Assembly: GCF_008704655.1 (NCBI RefSeq)
Contig: NZ_CP023688.1
Span: 1,922,001-1,986,000, forward strand
Source: Streptomyces rimosus
GTDB lineage: Bacteria; Actinomycetota; Actinomycetes; Streptomycetales; Streptomycetaceae
DNA: 64,000 nt
Direction of reading: 5' to 3'
How positions within the stretch are numbered: the stretch's first letter is position 1; every line of letters begins with the position of its first letter. Positions 9,153 through 17,581 of the stretch are shown piece by piece. The position numbers and the translations under genes were made by a program. The notes below the pieces were generated by a model, which did not search any database, was not told the origin of the DNA, and saw only the letters and a program-made list of their open reading frames with translations.

Positions 9153-10268
9153 ATGAGAATGACCGATATATCGCTTAATTGGCTGGCTCCGGGGGTCCTG
9201 CTGCTCGTCGGGGTCGCCGCGGCCGTGGTCGTGGTCCTGCGCGGCAGGCGCGCGGCCGACGCGGCGCCGGGCGACGACTCCTGGGAGCGCACCCAGGAGC
9301 GGCGGCGCCGCAAGGAGGCCGTGTACGGCACCGCCTCATACGTGCTGCTGTTCTGCTGCGCCGCGGTCGCGGCGGCGCTCTCCTTCCACGGGCTGGTCGG
9401 CTTCGGCGTGTCCAACCTCAACCTCTCCGGAGGCTGGGAGTACCTGGTGCCGTTCGGGCTCGACGGCGCGGCGATGTTCTGCTCCGTGCTCGCGGTGCGC
9501 GAGGCCAGCCACGGCGACGCGGCGCTCGGTTCGCGCCTGCTGGTCTGGCTGTTCGCGGGCGCCGCGGCCTGGTTCAACTGGGTGCACGCGCCCCGCGGGT
9601 TCGGTCACGACGGCGCGCCGCAGTTCTTCGCCGGCATGTCGCTGTCGGCGGCGGTCCTCTTCGACCGGGCGCTGAAGCAGACCCGCCGGGCCGCACTGCG
9701 CGAACAGGGCCTGGTGCCCCGCCCGTTGCCGCAGATCAGGGTCGTACGGTGGCTGCGGGCCCCCCGGGAGACGTTCGGCGCCTGGTCGCTGATGCTGCTG
9801 GAAGGCGTACGGACCCTGGACGAGGCCGTCGAGGAGGTCCGCGAGGACCGCCGCCAGAACGAGCGCAACCGCCACCGCAGGCGCGAGCAGGACAAGCTGG
9901 ACCGGGCCCGGATCAAGGCGATCAACCGCCAGCACCGGAACTGGACCCGCGGGCGCGGCGGGCGGCAGGTGCCGCTGGCGGCGGGCGCCCCGGCGGCGCA
10001 CGGCTCCCCCGCCGCGCAGCAGGCCGCCGGCGCGGAACCTGCGATAGCCGGCGACCCGGAAGCCCTGCCGCCCGGACCGCTGTCCGCGGGGGCCGACCCT
10101 GTGTCCCCGGCCGGTTCCCGCCCGGCGCTGAAGGCCGTACACGGCGCCGAGACCCCTGACGCGTATCCGCGGACGGTGGATCTGACCGCCGAGGACGACA
10201 CCCAGGCACTGCCCCGGCTGGACTCCCTGGAGGAGAAGCTGGCGCAGATCGAGAAGCAGTTCGGCTGA
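9153..10268 (+). CDS. DUF2637 (SpdB-like) membrane protein
   Basis: 371 aa. It has an N-terminal membrane segment (LAPGVLLLVGVAAAVVVVL), a charged stretch, then the DUF2637 core with about four hydrophobic helices (YVLLFCCAAVAAALSF, YLVPFGLDGAAMFCSVLAV, LLVWLFAGAAAWFNWVH). A long charged/Ala-Pro cytoplasmic tail ends in a short coiled-coil-like segment. DUF2637 members in Streptomyces plasmids (SpdB) are linked to conjugal spread; chromosomal copies like this one have no established function. ATG 9153 is preferred over an earlier in-frame ATG because the hydrophobic family start follows it. A nested hairpin follows the gene. Confidence 0.8.
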   Translation: MRMTDISLNWLAPGVLLLVGVAAAVVVVLRGRRAADAAPGDDSWERTQERRRRKEAVYGTASYVLLFCCAAVAAALSFHGLVGFGVSNLNLSGGWEYLVPFGLDGAAMFCSVLAVREASHGDAALGSRLLVWLFAGAAAWFNWVHAPRGFGHDGAPQFFAGMSLSAAVLFDRALKQTRRAALREQGLVPRPLPQIRVVRWLRAPRETFGAWSLMLLEGVRTLDEAVEEVREDRRQNERNRHRRREQDKLDRARIKAINRQHRNWTRGRGGRQVPLAAGAPAAHGSPAAQQAAGAEPAIAGDPEALPPGPLSAGADPVSPAGSRPALKAVHGAETPDAYPRTVDLTAEDDTQALPRLDSLEEKLAQIEKQFG

Positions 10269-10274
10269 CCCGCG

Positions 10275-10320
10275 GCGGACCGAGCCCGCACCCCCGGCCT
10301 TTTGTCAGGCCGGTCCGCCG
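10275..10320. terminator. Nested inverted repeat, likely bidirectional terminator
   Basis: Between convergent genes, CCGGCCT (10295-10301) pairs with AGGCCGG (10308-10314) around a 6-nt loop. An outer pair, GGCGGACC (10275-10282) and GGTCCGCC (10313-10320), can form an alternative stem. The placement between the stop of the DUF2637 gene and the stop of the opposing ATPase gene fits termination in both directions. Confidence 0.65.
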
Positions 10321-10333
10321 CCCAGCTCAGCCG

Positions 10334-10843
10334 TCAGGTCGGCCCGCCCAGCTCGAACCACACGCACTTGCCCACCGCGTGGGCACGTACTCCCCACGCG
10401 TCCGCGAGGGAGTGCACCAGCATCAGCCCCCTCCCCGAGGTGCCGTCCGTCGTCGGCGGGCGCAGCCTGGGCCGCCGCCCGGCGAAGTCCCGTACCTCCA
10501 CACGCAGCCGGTCGGTGACCGTGGCGGTCACGACGGCGCCCCCGTTCGTGTGGACGAGGGCGTTGGTGACCAGCTCGCTGACGAGCAGTTCCGCGATGTC
10601 GCTGTCCCCGGCCCCACCCCATTGGCGCAACAGCTGGCGCAGCTCCGCGCGTACCCCGGCCACCGCCGTCAGGTCCGCGTGCCGCAGTGTGCGTTCCATC
10701 TTCCCCGGCAGCCGGGTGCCGTTGTGGACGCCGACGCGTGCGGCCACCGGTCCGGCTCTGTCCTCGCGCCGCACAGACTGACGCTTCATCCTCCCCGCCC
10801 CGTACGCTTCAGGTCCCTCTCCCTCGAACAGTTTCACGGTCAT
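10334..10843 (-). CDS. ATP-binding anti-sigma-factor-like protein (RsbW/SpoIIAB GHKL family)
   Basis: 169 aa. The C-terminal 120 residues are a HATPase_c_2 domain with the N-box LLVSELVTNALVHTNGG and the G-box RGLMLVHSLADAWG. Streptomyces has dozens of these; they are presumed serine kinases/anti-sigma factors acting on STAS proteins, but individual roles are mostly unknown. The start is ambiguous: ATG 10843, ATG 10789 or ATG 10698 could all serve, and the conserved fold begins only near the last. No cognate sigma or STAS gene is adjacent; the STAS gene of this window is about 27 kb away. Confidence 0.8.
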   Translation of the reverse strand: MTVKLFEGEGPEAYGAGRMKRQSVRREDRAGPVAARVGVHNGTRLPGKMERTLRHADLTAVAGVRAELRQLLRQWGGAGDSDIAELLVSELVTNALVHTNGGAVVTATVTDRLRVEVRDFAGRRPRLRPPTTDGTSGRGLMLVHSLADAWGVRAHAVGKCVWFELGGPT

Positions 10844-10940
10844 GCATGCCCATCGGACCCGGTGCCATGCTTCGGCCCACGAGACCGGTGAACGCCAGGC
10901 CGCAGGCATGTGCCTGCGGCGCGACGCCCGTCCTGCCCGG

Positions 10941-12683
10941 TCAGGGGCGGGGGATGTTGCGGAGGTTGGAGCGGGCCATCTGGACCATGCGGCCGACCCC
11001 GCCCTCCAGCACGATCTTGCCGGCGGAGAGGGCGAAGCCCTGGACCATGTCCCGGCTGATCTTCGGCGGCATGGACAGCGCGTTGGGGTCGGTGACCACG
11101 TCGACCAGGGCCGGGCCCTTGTGCTTGAAGGCGTCGCGCAGCGCGCCGCGCAGTTCCTTGGGCTTCTCCACGCGTACGCCGTGCGCCCCGGCCGCCCGCG
11201 CGATGGCGGCGAAGTCCGGATTGTGGTTATCGGTCCCGTACGCGGGCAGCCCGGCAACCATCATCTCCAGCTCGACCATGCCCAGCGAGGAGTTGTTGAA
11301 GAGGACCACCTTCACCGGCAGGTCGTACTGGACGAGGGTGAGGAAGTCGCCCATCAGCATCGAGAAGCCGCCGTCGCCGGACATCGAGACGACCTGGCGG
11401 CGGCGGTCGGTGAACTGGGCGCCGATCGCCTGCGGCAGCGCGTTGGCCATCGACCCGTGGGTGAAGGAACCGATCACGCGGCGGCGGCCGTTGGGGCTGA
11501 TGTAGCGCGCCGCCCAAACGTTGCACATCCCAGTATCAACTGTGAAGATCGCGTTTGCCTCGGCCTCCTCGTCCAGGACGGACGCGACGAATTCGGGGTG
11601 GATCGGCGTGTGCTTCTCGACCTTGCGCGTATAGGCCTTGACGACGCCTTCCAGGGCGTCGGCGTGCTTCTTCAGCATCCGGTCGAGGAACTTGCGGCTC
11701 TTCTTGGGCGTGATGCGCGGGTTCAGGCAGCGCAGCGTCTCGCGTACGTCGCCCCAGACCGCGAGGTCCAGCTTGGAGCGGCGGCCGAGCCGTTCGGGGC
11801 GCACGTCCACCTGGACGATCTTGACGTCGTCCGGCAGGAAGGCGTTGTACGGGAAGTCCGTGCCCAGCAGGATCAGCAGGTCGCACTCGTGCGTGGCCTC
11901 GTAGGCGGCGCCGTACCCGAGCAGGCCGCTCATGCCGACGTCGTACGGGTTGTCGTACTGGATCCACTCCTTGCCGCGCAGCGCGTGGCCCACCGGGGCC
12001 TTGAGGCGCTCGGCGAACTCCATCACCTCGGCGTGCGCCCCCGCGGTGCCGCTGCCGCAGAACAGCGTGACCTTGCCGGCGTCCTCGATCATCCGGACCA
12101 GCTGGTCGATCTCCGCGTCGCCGGGGCGCACGGTGGGGCGCGAGGTGACCAGTGCGTGCTCGATGGAGCGCTCGGGCGCCTCCTGGTCGGCGATGTCGCC
12201 GGGCAGCGAGACGACGGAGACGCCGCTGAGCCCGATGGCGTTCTGCACGGCCGTCTGCAGTACCCGCGGCATCTGGTCGCGGCTGGAGATCATCTCGCTG
12301 TAGTGGCTGCATTCGGTGAACAGCCGGTCCGGGTGGGTCTCCTGGAAGAAGCCGGTGCCGATCTCGCTGGACGGGATGTGCGAGGCGAGCGCGAGCACCG
12401 GGGCCATCGAGCGGTGGGCGTCGAAGAGGCCGTTGATCAGGTGCAGGTTGCCGGGGCCGCAGGAGCCCGCGCAGGCCGCCAGCCGCCCGGCGATCTGGGC
12501 CTCGGCGCCCGCCGCGAAGGCGGCGACCTCTTCGTGGCGGACCTGGATCCAGTCGATCCCGGCGGTGCGGCGGACCGCGTCGACGACGGGGTTGAGGCTG
12601 TCGCCGACGACCCCGTAGAGCCGCTGGACACCGGCGCGCACCAGGATGTCGACGAACTGCCCGGCCACGGTCTGTTTCGCCAT
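10941..12683 (-). CDS. poxB: Thiamine-diphosphate enzyme, pyruvate oxidase/dehydrogenase (PoxB-like)
   Basis: 580 aa, full length for the acetolactate-synthase/pyruvate-oxidase family. The N-terminal ThDP pyrimidine domain contains the catalytic Glu in VRHEEVAAFAAG. A central FAD/Rossmann-like domain follows. The C-terminal pyrophosphate domain has the metal motif GDGGFSMLMGD ending in VVLFNNSSLG. It would decarboxylate pyruvate to acetate and CO2 with transfer of electrons to quinone at the membrane. ATG 12683 is preceded by GGAGGAG about 10 nt upstream. A paralogue with the same domain order lies at 42557-44362. Neighbours do not form an obvious operon. Confidence 0.88.
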   Translation of the reverse strand: MAKQTVAGQFVDILVRAGVQRLYGVVGDSLNPVVDAVRRTAGIDWIQVRHEEVAAFAAGAEAQIAGRLAACAGSCGPGNLHLINGLFDAHRSMAPVLALASHIPSSEIGTGFFQETHPDRLFTECSHYSEMISSRDQMPRVLQTAVQNAIGLSGVSVVSLPGDIADQEAPERSIEHALVTSRPTVRPGDAEIDQLVRMIEDAGKVTLFCGSGTAGAHAEVMEFAERLKAPVGHALRGKEWIQYDNPYDVGMSGLLGYGAAYEATHECDLLILLGTDFPYNAFLPDDVKIVQVDVRPERLGRRSKLDLAVWGDVRETLRCLNPRITPKKSRKFLDRMLKKHADALEGVVKAYTRKVEKHTPIHPEFVASVLDEEAEANAIFTVDTGMCNVWAARYISPNGRRRVIGSFTHGSMANALPQAIGAQFTDRRRQVVSMSGDGGFSMLMGDFLTLVQYDLPVKVVLFNNSSLGMVELEMMVAGLPAYGTDNHNPDFAAIARAAGAHGVRVEKPKELRGALRDAFKHKGPALVDVVTDPNALSMPPKISRDMVQGFALSAGKIVLEGGVGRMVQMARSNLRNIPRP

Positions 12684-12813
12684 GTCGCTGTCGCTCCTCC
12701 GGAGGGGGGACCGCGGGCGGGCACCATCAGCCGGCAATGGCCCGTTTCGCGGCATTCCTTCCTGGTTCTACCACTCCCCCGGGCCGGTGTCCGTCCGGAC
12801 TACGCCTGCCGCG

Positions 12814-14151
12814 TCACCTGGGCCGTACCGCCTCCCCCGCCTCCGCCCCCTCCCACACCGCCACAGCCGTACGGTCCTGTCCGTACCCCTCCGCGTGCAG
12901 CCGGACATCGGCCAGGAACGCCGCGAGCCCCGGCGGCCCGGCGGCCGTCCACCGCGCGGCCAGGTGGCTGCCGAACCCGGCCGCCTCGGTCAGCGGGCCC
13001 GCGAACCCGGCACTGCACACCAGCAGGAGATCGCCGGGCCGCGCGGCCACGGCCCGGAAGCGGAACGGCTCCGGCGCGGTACGCGGCGCGGGCTCGTACG
13101 GCGGCTGCCAGGGCTGCCCCGACGGCGCGCGGGGCAGGCCGGGAACGGCGCCGCCGAGGTCGGGGAGGAGGGCACCCTGATCGGGCGCGTCCGGTACGTC
13201 CGGTATCAGCGCGTCGGGGCCGGGCGCGCCGGGGACCGGCCACGGAAGCGTGTCTGCGGGTATGTCCACGGGCGTCTCCTCCGCCCCGCTCGCACCGCCC
13301 GCGGGCACCGGGCCGCCCGTCGCGTCCTCCTGGGGCGGTGGCTCCAGGTCCTGCCAGACGCCGTTGCCCAGCCGGAAGAACCCGCCCGCTCCGGCGCCGA
13401 AGAAGACCCGGGTCCGGCAGGCCGGGTCGGCGGGCAGCAGCAGGCAGCGCAGCGCAGCCGTGTACTGCTCGGGCTCCATGCCGTGCTCGACGGCGTACGC
13501 ACGGAGCTTGCCGTAGGTCCGGTCGGCCAGGCGGTGCAGGCCCGACTTCAGGGCGTCGCGGTCGCCCGTACGGACGTCCTCCGCCAGCCGGGTGTAGCTG
13601 CGGCCGACGGCCCCGCCGATCCAGCGGCAGGCGTCGCGGGCCGCGCGGTGGGTGCCTCCGTACGCATACGAATCTCCGCCGGGGGCCGTGGTGGCCACGG
13701 CGACCAGGACCAGCGCGTGCTGTCCGGCACCGAAGCGGGCGGTGAGCAGGGCGTCGCCGCGCGGCTCACCCCGGTGGCGGGCGGCTTCGCCGCGCAGCGA
13801 GGCGGCGCGCAGGGTGAACGTTCCGTATCCGGCGCCGTCCAGCTCCGTGTCCGGTACGAGATCGTCCAGCGCGGCCGGGTCGGCGGCGGGCAGGGCCATC
13901 GGTTCGGGGCGGGGCCCGGGCCCCGCCGGTGCGCGCGTATCCGTACCGGCTTCGGTCGGCGGTACGGACTCGGCATCCGTCGCCTGCCCCACCGCACGGA
14001 AAGCGGAGTCCACCCGGTCGTCGAGCGAGTCCCGGGCCGCCCCCGCGGGGCCGGTGTCCCGGGCGGCGGCGTCACCGTCGTCCTCGTACAACTCCCGCCA
14101 CCACGCGTCCTCGTGCCGGCGCCGGTCCCCCTGTCGGTCCATGGGCCGCAT
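12814..14151 (-). CDS. Protein phosphatase 2C-like domain protein
   Basis: 445 aa cytoplasmic protein. The middle and end resemble the PP2C fold seen in streptomycete hypothetical proteins: RHRGEPRGDALLTARFG near residue 130, a serine/glycine-rich segment, and GDLLLVCSAGFAGPL followed by GQDRTAVAVW near the C-terminus, equivalent to the late PP2C motifs. The metal-binding aspartates of active PP2C enzymes are not all obvious, so it may be catalytically weak. The N-terminal third is acidic/proline-rich and likely disordered. Two ATGs (14151 and 14142) are possible starts; neither has a decisive ribosome-binding site. Confidence 0.65.
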   Translation of the reverse strand: MRPMDRQGDRRRHEDAWWRELYEDDGDAAARDTGPAGAARDSLDDRVDSAFRAVGQATDAESVPPTEAGTDTRAPAGPGPRPEPMALPAADPAALDDLVPDTELDGAGYGTFTLRAASLRGEAARHRGEPRGDALLTARFGAGQHALVLVAVATTAPGGDSYAYGGTHRAARDACRWIGGAVGRSYTRLAEDVRTGDRDALKSGLHRLADRTYGKLRAYAVEHGMEPEQYTAALRCLLLPADPACRTRVFFGAGAGGFFRLGNGVWQDLEPPPQEDATGGPVPAGGASGAEETPVDIPADTLPWPVPGAPGPDALIPDVPDAPDQGALLPDLGGAVPGLPRAPSGQPWQPPYEPAPRTAPEPFRFRAVAARPGDLLLVCSAGFAGPLTEAAGFGSHLAARWTAAGPPGLAAFLADVRLHAEGYGQDRTAVAVWEGAEAGEAVRPR

Positions 14152-14259
14152 TGTCCACCGGCCGGGGCCGCGGAGACAGGGCGCGGCAGGGCGTCACCGC
14201 GCCGCCCGGCCGGTACGCGCCAAGGGGCGCGCCGGCCCCGGTTCCGGCACGCTGGGGCC

Positions 14260-14742
14260 ATGGGCGGATGGCAGTTGCTCACGGTCGGCCTCGTCCTGCT
14301 GCTCGGGCTGCTGGGCGTGCTGGCCCCGGGGGTCCCGGGGCCGCCGATCGTGTGGGCGGGCGTGCTGTGGTGGGCGATGGCCGAGCGCTCCACCCTGGCC
14401 TGGTGCGTCCTGATCGGCACGAGCGCCGTCCTGCTGCTCGCCCAGGTCCTCGCCTGGCTGCTGCCGCCCCGCGACCCCCGGGCCGCCGGTGCCCCGTACC
14501 GGACCCTGTACGTCAGCGGCGCCGCGGGCATCATCGGCTTCTTCGTGGTGCCCGTGGTGGGAGCCGCGCTGGGCTCGGTCGGCGCGCTCTACCTGATGGA
14601 ACGGGCGCGTCTGGGCAGTCACGGGGACGCGTGGGCCGCCACCCGCACGGCCATGCGGGCCATCGGGTTCGCCGTGCTGGTCGAGCTGTACGCCTGTCTG
14701 CTGGCGGTCGGCGCCTGGACCGGCGCCGTCATCGCGGGCTGA
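14260..14742 (+). CDS. DUF456 integral membrane protein
   Basis: 160 aa with about four membrane segments (LLTVGLVLLLGLLGVLAPGV, LAWCVLIGTSAVLLLAQVLAW, AAGIIGFFVVPVVGAALGSV, FAVLVELYACLLAVGAW). The Pro/Gly-rich first loop PGVPGPPIVWAGVL and GFFVVPVVG are characteristic of DUF456. Function is unknown across the family. Its 3' end is overlapped for about 124 bp by the convergent DNA glycosylase gene, an arrangement noted separately. Confidence 0.85.
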   Translation: MGGWQLLTVGLVLLLGLLGVLAPGVPGPPIVWAGVLWWAMAERSTLAWCVLIGTSAVLLLAQVLAWLLPPRDPRAAGAPYRTLYVSGAAGIIGFFVVPVVGAALGSVGALYLMERARLGSHGDAWAATRTAMRAIGFAVLVELYACLLAVGAWTGAVIAG

Positions 14743-16199
14743 CCCTCCCGGGCGCCCGCGGCCTGCCAGAGATGATGCAGGGCGTACGAGCGCCAGGGCC
14801 GCCACGCCTCCGGCGACGCCCCACCGCCGTCCACCGGCCCCACGTCCGGGTCGCCGAGCGCCCGCATCCGTATGGACGCGGCTGCCGCCGGGCCCACCCC
14901 GGGCAGGGCGCGCAGCGCGCGCTCGGCGGCGTCCCGGTCCGCGCCCGCGTCCAGCCGGACCGCCCCGTCGGCGAGCGCGCCGCACAGCACGCGCACCGGT
15001 TCCGGCACCTCGGCGCCGGTCAGCGCGGCGGGCTCGGGGAAGAGGTGGGTCAGCGCGCCGTCCGCCGCGTCCAGCGGCTTGCCGTACGTCCGTACCAGCT
15101 CGGCGGCGTGTTCCGGCGGCCCGCCGAGGACGGTCCGTACGGCCAGTTCCTCGGGGTCGGCGGCGCCCGGCGACCGCAGGCCGGGGCGGGCCGCGACCAG
15201 CGGGCCGAGCAGCGGGTCGGTGCCCAGCCGCTCGGCGACGGCGTACGGGTCGGCGTCCAGGTCGAACAGGCGGCGCATCCGCTGGACGGCGGTGGACAGG
15301 TCGCGCAGGTCGGTCAGGTGCAGCCGGCACTCCAGCCAGCCGCCGTCCGCACCCCGGGCGGCCGGGCACACCAGTCCGGCGCGCGGCCGGCGCGGCTGCC
15401 GGGAGCCTGCGTGCTCGTCGACCTCGGCGATGCCGCTGCCGTGGGTGAGCCGCAGCGTGCGGCGGTACGTACGGGAGCCCCGCGTGCCGCGCACCTCCTC
15501 CACGCCCGGCACCGCGCGCGCCTGGAGGAAGTCGAAGATCTCGGCGGCGGCGTACGGGCCCCGGTAGGCCAGCCGCAGCGGGACACCGGCGGGCGCGCCG
15601 TGCCGCGCGGCGCCGGACGGGCCCGTACCCGCCCCCGCGCGGGTTCCCGCCGCCGCGCGCAGCTCACTCGGCGTACTGGCGTAGATCTCCCGCATCGTGT
15701 CGTTGAACTGCCGGATGCTGGCGAATCCGGCGGCGAAGGCCACATCGGTGACCGGCAGGCCGGTGGTCTGGAGGAGCAGCCGCGCGGTGTGCGCGCGCCG
15801 GGCCCGCGCCAGGGCCACGGGCCCGGCGCCCAGCTCGGCCGTGAGCTGCCGCTGCACCTGCCGCGCGCTGTACCCCAGCCGCCGCGCGAGGCCGCCGACG
15901 CCCTCCCGGTCGACCACGCCGTCGTCGATGAACCGCATGGCGCGGCCGACCAGGTCGGCCCGGACGTTCCACTCCGCCGAGCCCGGCACGGCGTCCGGAC
16001 GGCAGCGGCGGCAGGCCCGGAACCCGGCGCCCTGCGCGGCCGCGGCGGACGCGTAGAACCGTACGTTCGGACGCTTCGGGGTGACCGCCGGGCAACTCGG
16101 GCGGCAGTAGATCCCGGTGGTCACGACGGCGAAGAAGAACTCGCCGTCGAACCGGGCGTCCCGGCTCGACACCGCCTCGTACCTGGTCTCGTCGTCCAT
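14619..16199 (-). CDS. alkA: Ada-like activator fused to AlkA DNA-3-methyladenine glycosylase
   Basis: 526-aa alkylation-repair protein. The Ada methyl-acceptor zinc domain has four Cys: TGIYCRPSCPAV and then FRACRRCRPD (about residues 29-73). An AraC-type HTH domain follows (LARRLGYSARQVQRQL, VAFAAGFASIRQFNDTMRE). The C-terminal half is AlkA: AlkA_N, then the helix-hairpin-helix LPGVGPAAAASIRMRALGDPD with a candidate catalytic Asp in GPVDGGG. It would remove alkylated bases and activate the adaptive response. ATG 16199 is used because the family begins there; an upstream ATG at 16253 is possible. The last 38 residues run antisense into the DUF456 gene and look non-homologous. Confidence 0.88.
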   Translation of the reverse strand: MDDETRYEAVSSRDARFDGEFFFAVVTTGIYCRPSCPAVTPKRPNVRFYASAAAAQGAGFRACRRCRPDAVPGSAEWNVRADLVGRAMRFIDDGVVDREGVGGLARRLGYSARQVQRQLTAELGAGPVALARARRAHTARLLLQTTGLPVTDVAFAAGFASIRQFNDTMREIYASTPSELRAAAGTRAGAGTGPSGAARHGAPAGVPLRLAYRGPYAAAEIFDFLQARAVPGVEEVRGTRGSRTYRRTLRLTHGSGIAEVDEHAGSRQPRRPRAGLVCPAARGADGGWLECRLHLTDLRDLSTAVQRMRRLFDLDADPYAVAERLGTDPLLGPLVAARPGLRSPGAADPEELAVRTVLGGPPEHAAELVRTYGKPLDAADGALTHLFPEPAALTGAEVPEPVRVLCGALADGAVRLDAGADRDAAERALRALPGVGPAAAASIRMRALGDPDVGPVDGGGASPEAWRPWRSYALHHLWQAAGAREGQPAMTAPVQAPTASRQAYSSTSTANPMARMAVRVAAHASP

Positions 16200-16284
16200 C
16201 ACACGATCCAGTGTGCGCGACGCGCGGGAGATTCCCTGGCGGGAATCGGACATCGCGCTGGGGCGGGGACGGGGCCCCGAAGCG

Positions 16285-16310
16285 GGGCGGGCGCCCGGAG
16301 GCACCCGCCC
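16285..16310. terminator. Hairpin after rsgA
   Basis: GGGCGGG (16285-16291) and CCCGCCC (16304-16310) form a 7-bp GC stem with a 12-nt loop immediately after the rsgA stop codon. Streptomyces terminators often lack a U-tract, so this is a reasonable terminator candidate. Confidence 0.45.
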
Positions 16311-16315
16311 TGCCC

Positions 16316-17443
16316 TTACCCCCGAGCCCCCCTCTTCCGCTCCACCATGTGGCGGCCCAGGGCCTGCTTCTGCTTCCAGTCCCTGCGGATCTCCGCCCGC
16401 AGCCGGGCGTCCGTCTTGGCGACGATGCGCTCGTTCTCGCGCAGCAGCTTGCGGTAGCTCTCCAGCCGCCGCTGCGGCAGCGCGCCGCTCTCGATGGCCG
16501 CCAGCACCGCGCACCCGGGCTCGGTGGCGTGCGCGCAGTCGTGGAAGCGGCACTCCTCGGCCAGTTCCGCCACGTCCGAGAAGGCCCGCGCGAGCCCGGT
16601 GTCGGCGTCCCACATGCCGACGCCCCGCAGGCCGGGGGTGTCGATCAGCACCCCGCCGCCGGGCAGCACCAGCAGGTCCCGGGTGGTCGTGGTGTGCCGG
16701 CCCTTGCCGTCCCGGTCGCGGGCGGCCCGTACGTCCTGCACGTCCTCGCCCACCAGCACGTTGGCGAGCGTCGACTTGCCCGCACCGGACTGCCCGAGCA
16801 GTACGGACGTGCCGCCGCCCAGTACCGCGGTGAGGACGTCCAGCCCGTCACCGTCGGTCGCGCTGACGGCCAGCACCCGCACCCCCGGCGCGGCGGTCTC
16901 CGCGTCCGCGACCAGGTGCGCCAGCACGTCCGGATCACCGGCCAGGTCGGCCTTGGTCAGCACGAGCAGCGGCTGCGCCCCGCTCTCCCAGGCCAGGGAG
17001 ACGAAGCGCTCGATGCGCCCGAGGTCCAGGTCCACGGCGAGCGAGACCGCGATCACGGCGTGGTCCACGTTGGCCGCCAGCACCTGCCCGTCGGACCGCT
17101 TGGAGGACGCCGAGCGCACGAACGCGGTACGCCGCGGCAGCAGCGCCCGCACCACACCGTCCCGGCCCGCACCGACCTCGCCGAGGTCGATCACGGCCCA
17201 GTCCCCGGTGCACGGCACCCGCATCGGATCACTGGTGGCCACCAGCGCGGTGTCCGCCAGCACGGTCCGGACACCGTCCCCGTCGGGCACCACGGCGTCC
17301 ACCCGCCCGCGGTCCACGCGGACGACACGGCCGGGCACGGAGTCCTGTCCGGCGTAAGCGGCGAAACTCTCCGCGAAGCCGTCGTCCCAGCCGTAGGCGG
17401 TCAGCGGGCGCGACGAAGCGGAGAAGAAGGAAGACGATTGCAA
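16316..17443 (-). CDS. rsgA: Ribosome small-subunit-dependent GTPase A
   Basis: 375 aa. Circularly permuted GTPase motifs appear in the expected order: G4 VLTKADL, G5-like VLAVSATDGDG, G1 LLGQSGAGKSTL, G2/switch HTTTTRDL and G3 DTPGLRGVG. An N-terminal OB-fold and a C-terminal zinc knuckle (ECRFHDCAHATEPGCAV) complete the family architecture. RsgA matures the 30S subunit decoding site. Initiation is at TTG 17443, with GAAGGG about 6 nt upstream; no better start keeps the OB-fold intact. The leader carries a strong-RBS mini-ORF and mutually exclusive hairpins, suggesting translational control. Confidence 0.92.
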   Translation of the reverse strand: MQSSSFFSASSRPLTAYGWDDGFAESFAAYAGQDSVPGRVVRVDRGRVDAVVPDGDGVRTVLADTALVATSDPMRVPCTGDWAVIDLGEVGAGRDGVVRALLPRRTAFVRSASSKRSDGQVLAANVDHAVIAVSLAVDLDLGRIERFVSLAWESGAQPLLVLTKADLAGDPDVLAHLVADAETAAPGVRVLAVSATDGDGLDVLTAVLGGGTSVLLGQSGAGKSTLANVLVGEDVQDVRAARDRDGKGRHTTTTRDLLVLPGGGVLIDTPGLRGVGMWDADTGLARAFSDVAELAEECRFHDCAHATEPGCAVLAAIESGALPQRRLESYRKLLRENERIVAKTDARLRAEIRRDWKQKQALGRHMVERKRGARG

Positions 17444-17462
17444 GGGAAACCCTTCACAAGGG
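17442..17462 (-). promoter_or_regulatory. Mutually exclusive mini-hairpins over the rsgA Shine-Dalgarno and start
   Basis: On the mRNA strand the order is CCCTT-GTG-AAGGG-TTT-CCCTT. The central AAGGG, which is the rsgA Shine-Dalgarno, can pair with the CCCTT before it or with the CCCTT that includes the TTG start. Either pairing hides the initiation site, so initiation may depend on translation or protein binding upstream. Confidence 0.5.
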
Positions 17463-17473
17463 TGGCCCCGGCC

Positions 17474-17492
17474 CCACGCGTCCGACGCGTGG
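17474..17492 (-). promoter_or_regulatory. Leader hairpin between mini-ORF and rsgA
   Basis: CCACGCGT-CGG-ACGCGTGG is a perfect 8-bp stem with a 3-nt loop. It lies 18 nt after the mini-ORF stop and about 30 nt before the rsgA start. There is no T-tract, so it could be an attenuator, a pause site or simply a translation-insulating stem. Confidence 0.5.
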
Positions 17493-17509
17493 CGAAAAGT
17501 GAGGTCGAG

Positions 17510-17581
17510 TCAGCCGGAGACCACGGAAGTGGAATGGATGGTCTTCTGATCGCGGGCAGCGCCCATCGCAATGACAGCCAT
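17510..17581 (-). CDS. Candidate 23-aa leader peptide upstream of rsgA
   Basis: ATG 17581 follows CAGGAGGTGTGACCG, one of the best ribosome-binding sites in the window, and reads 23 codons to TGA. The peptide begins MAVIAMGAARDQ and ends in VVSG; it has no run of one amino acid that would mark classic attenuation. Its position in the rsgA transcript leader, before two hairpins, argues for a regulatory uORF or a small protein. No similar peptide is recognised. Confidence 0.5.
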   Translation of the reverse strand: MAVIAMGAARDQKTIHSTSVVSG

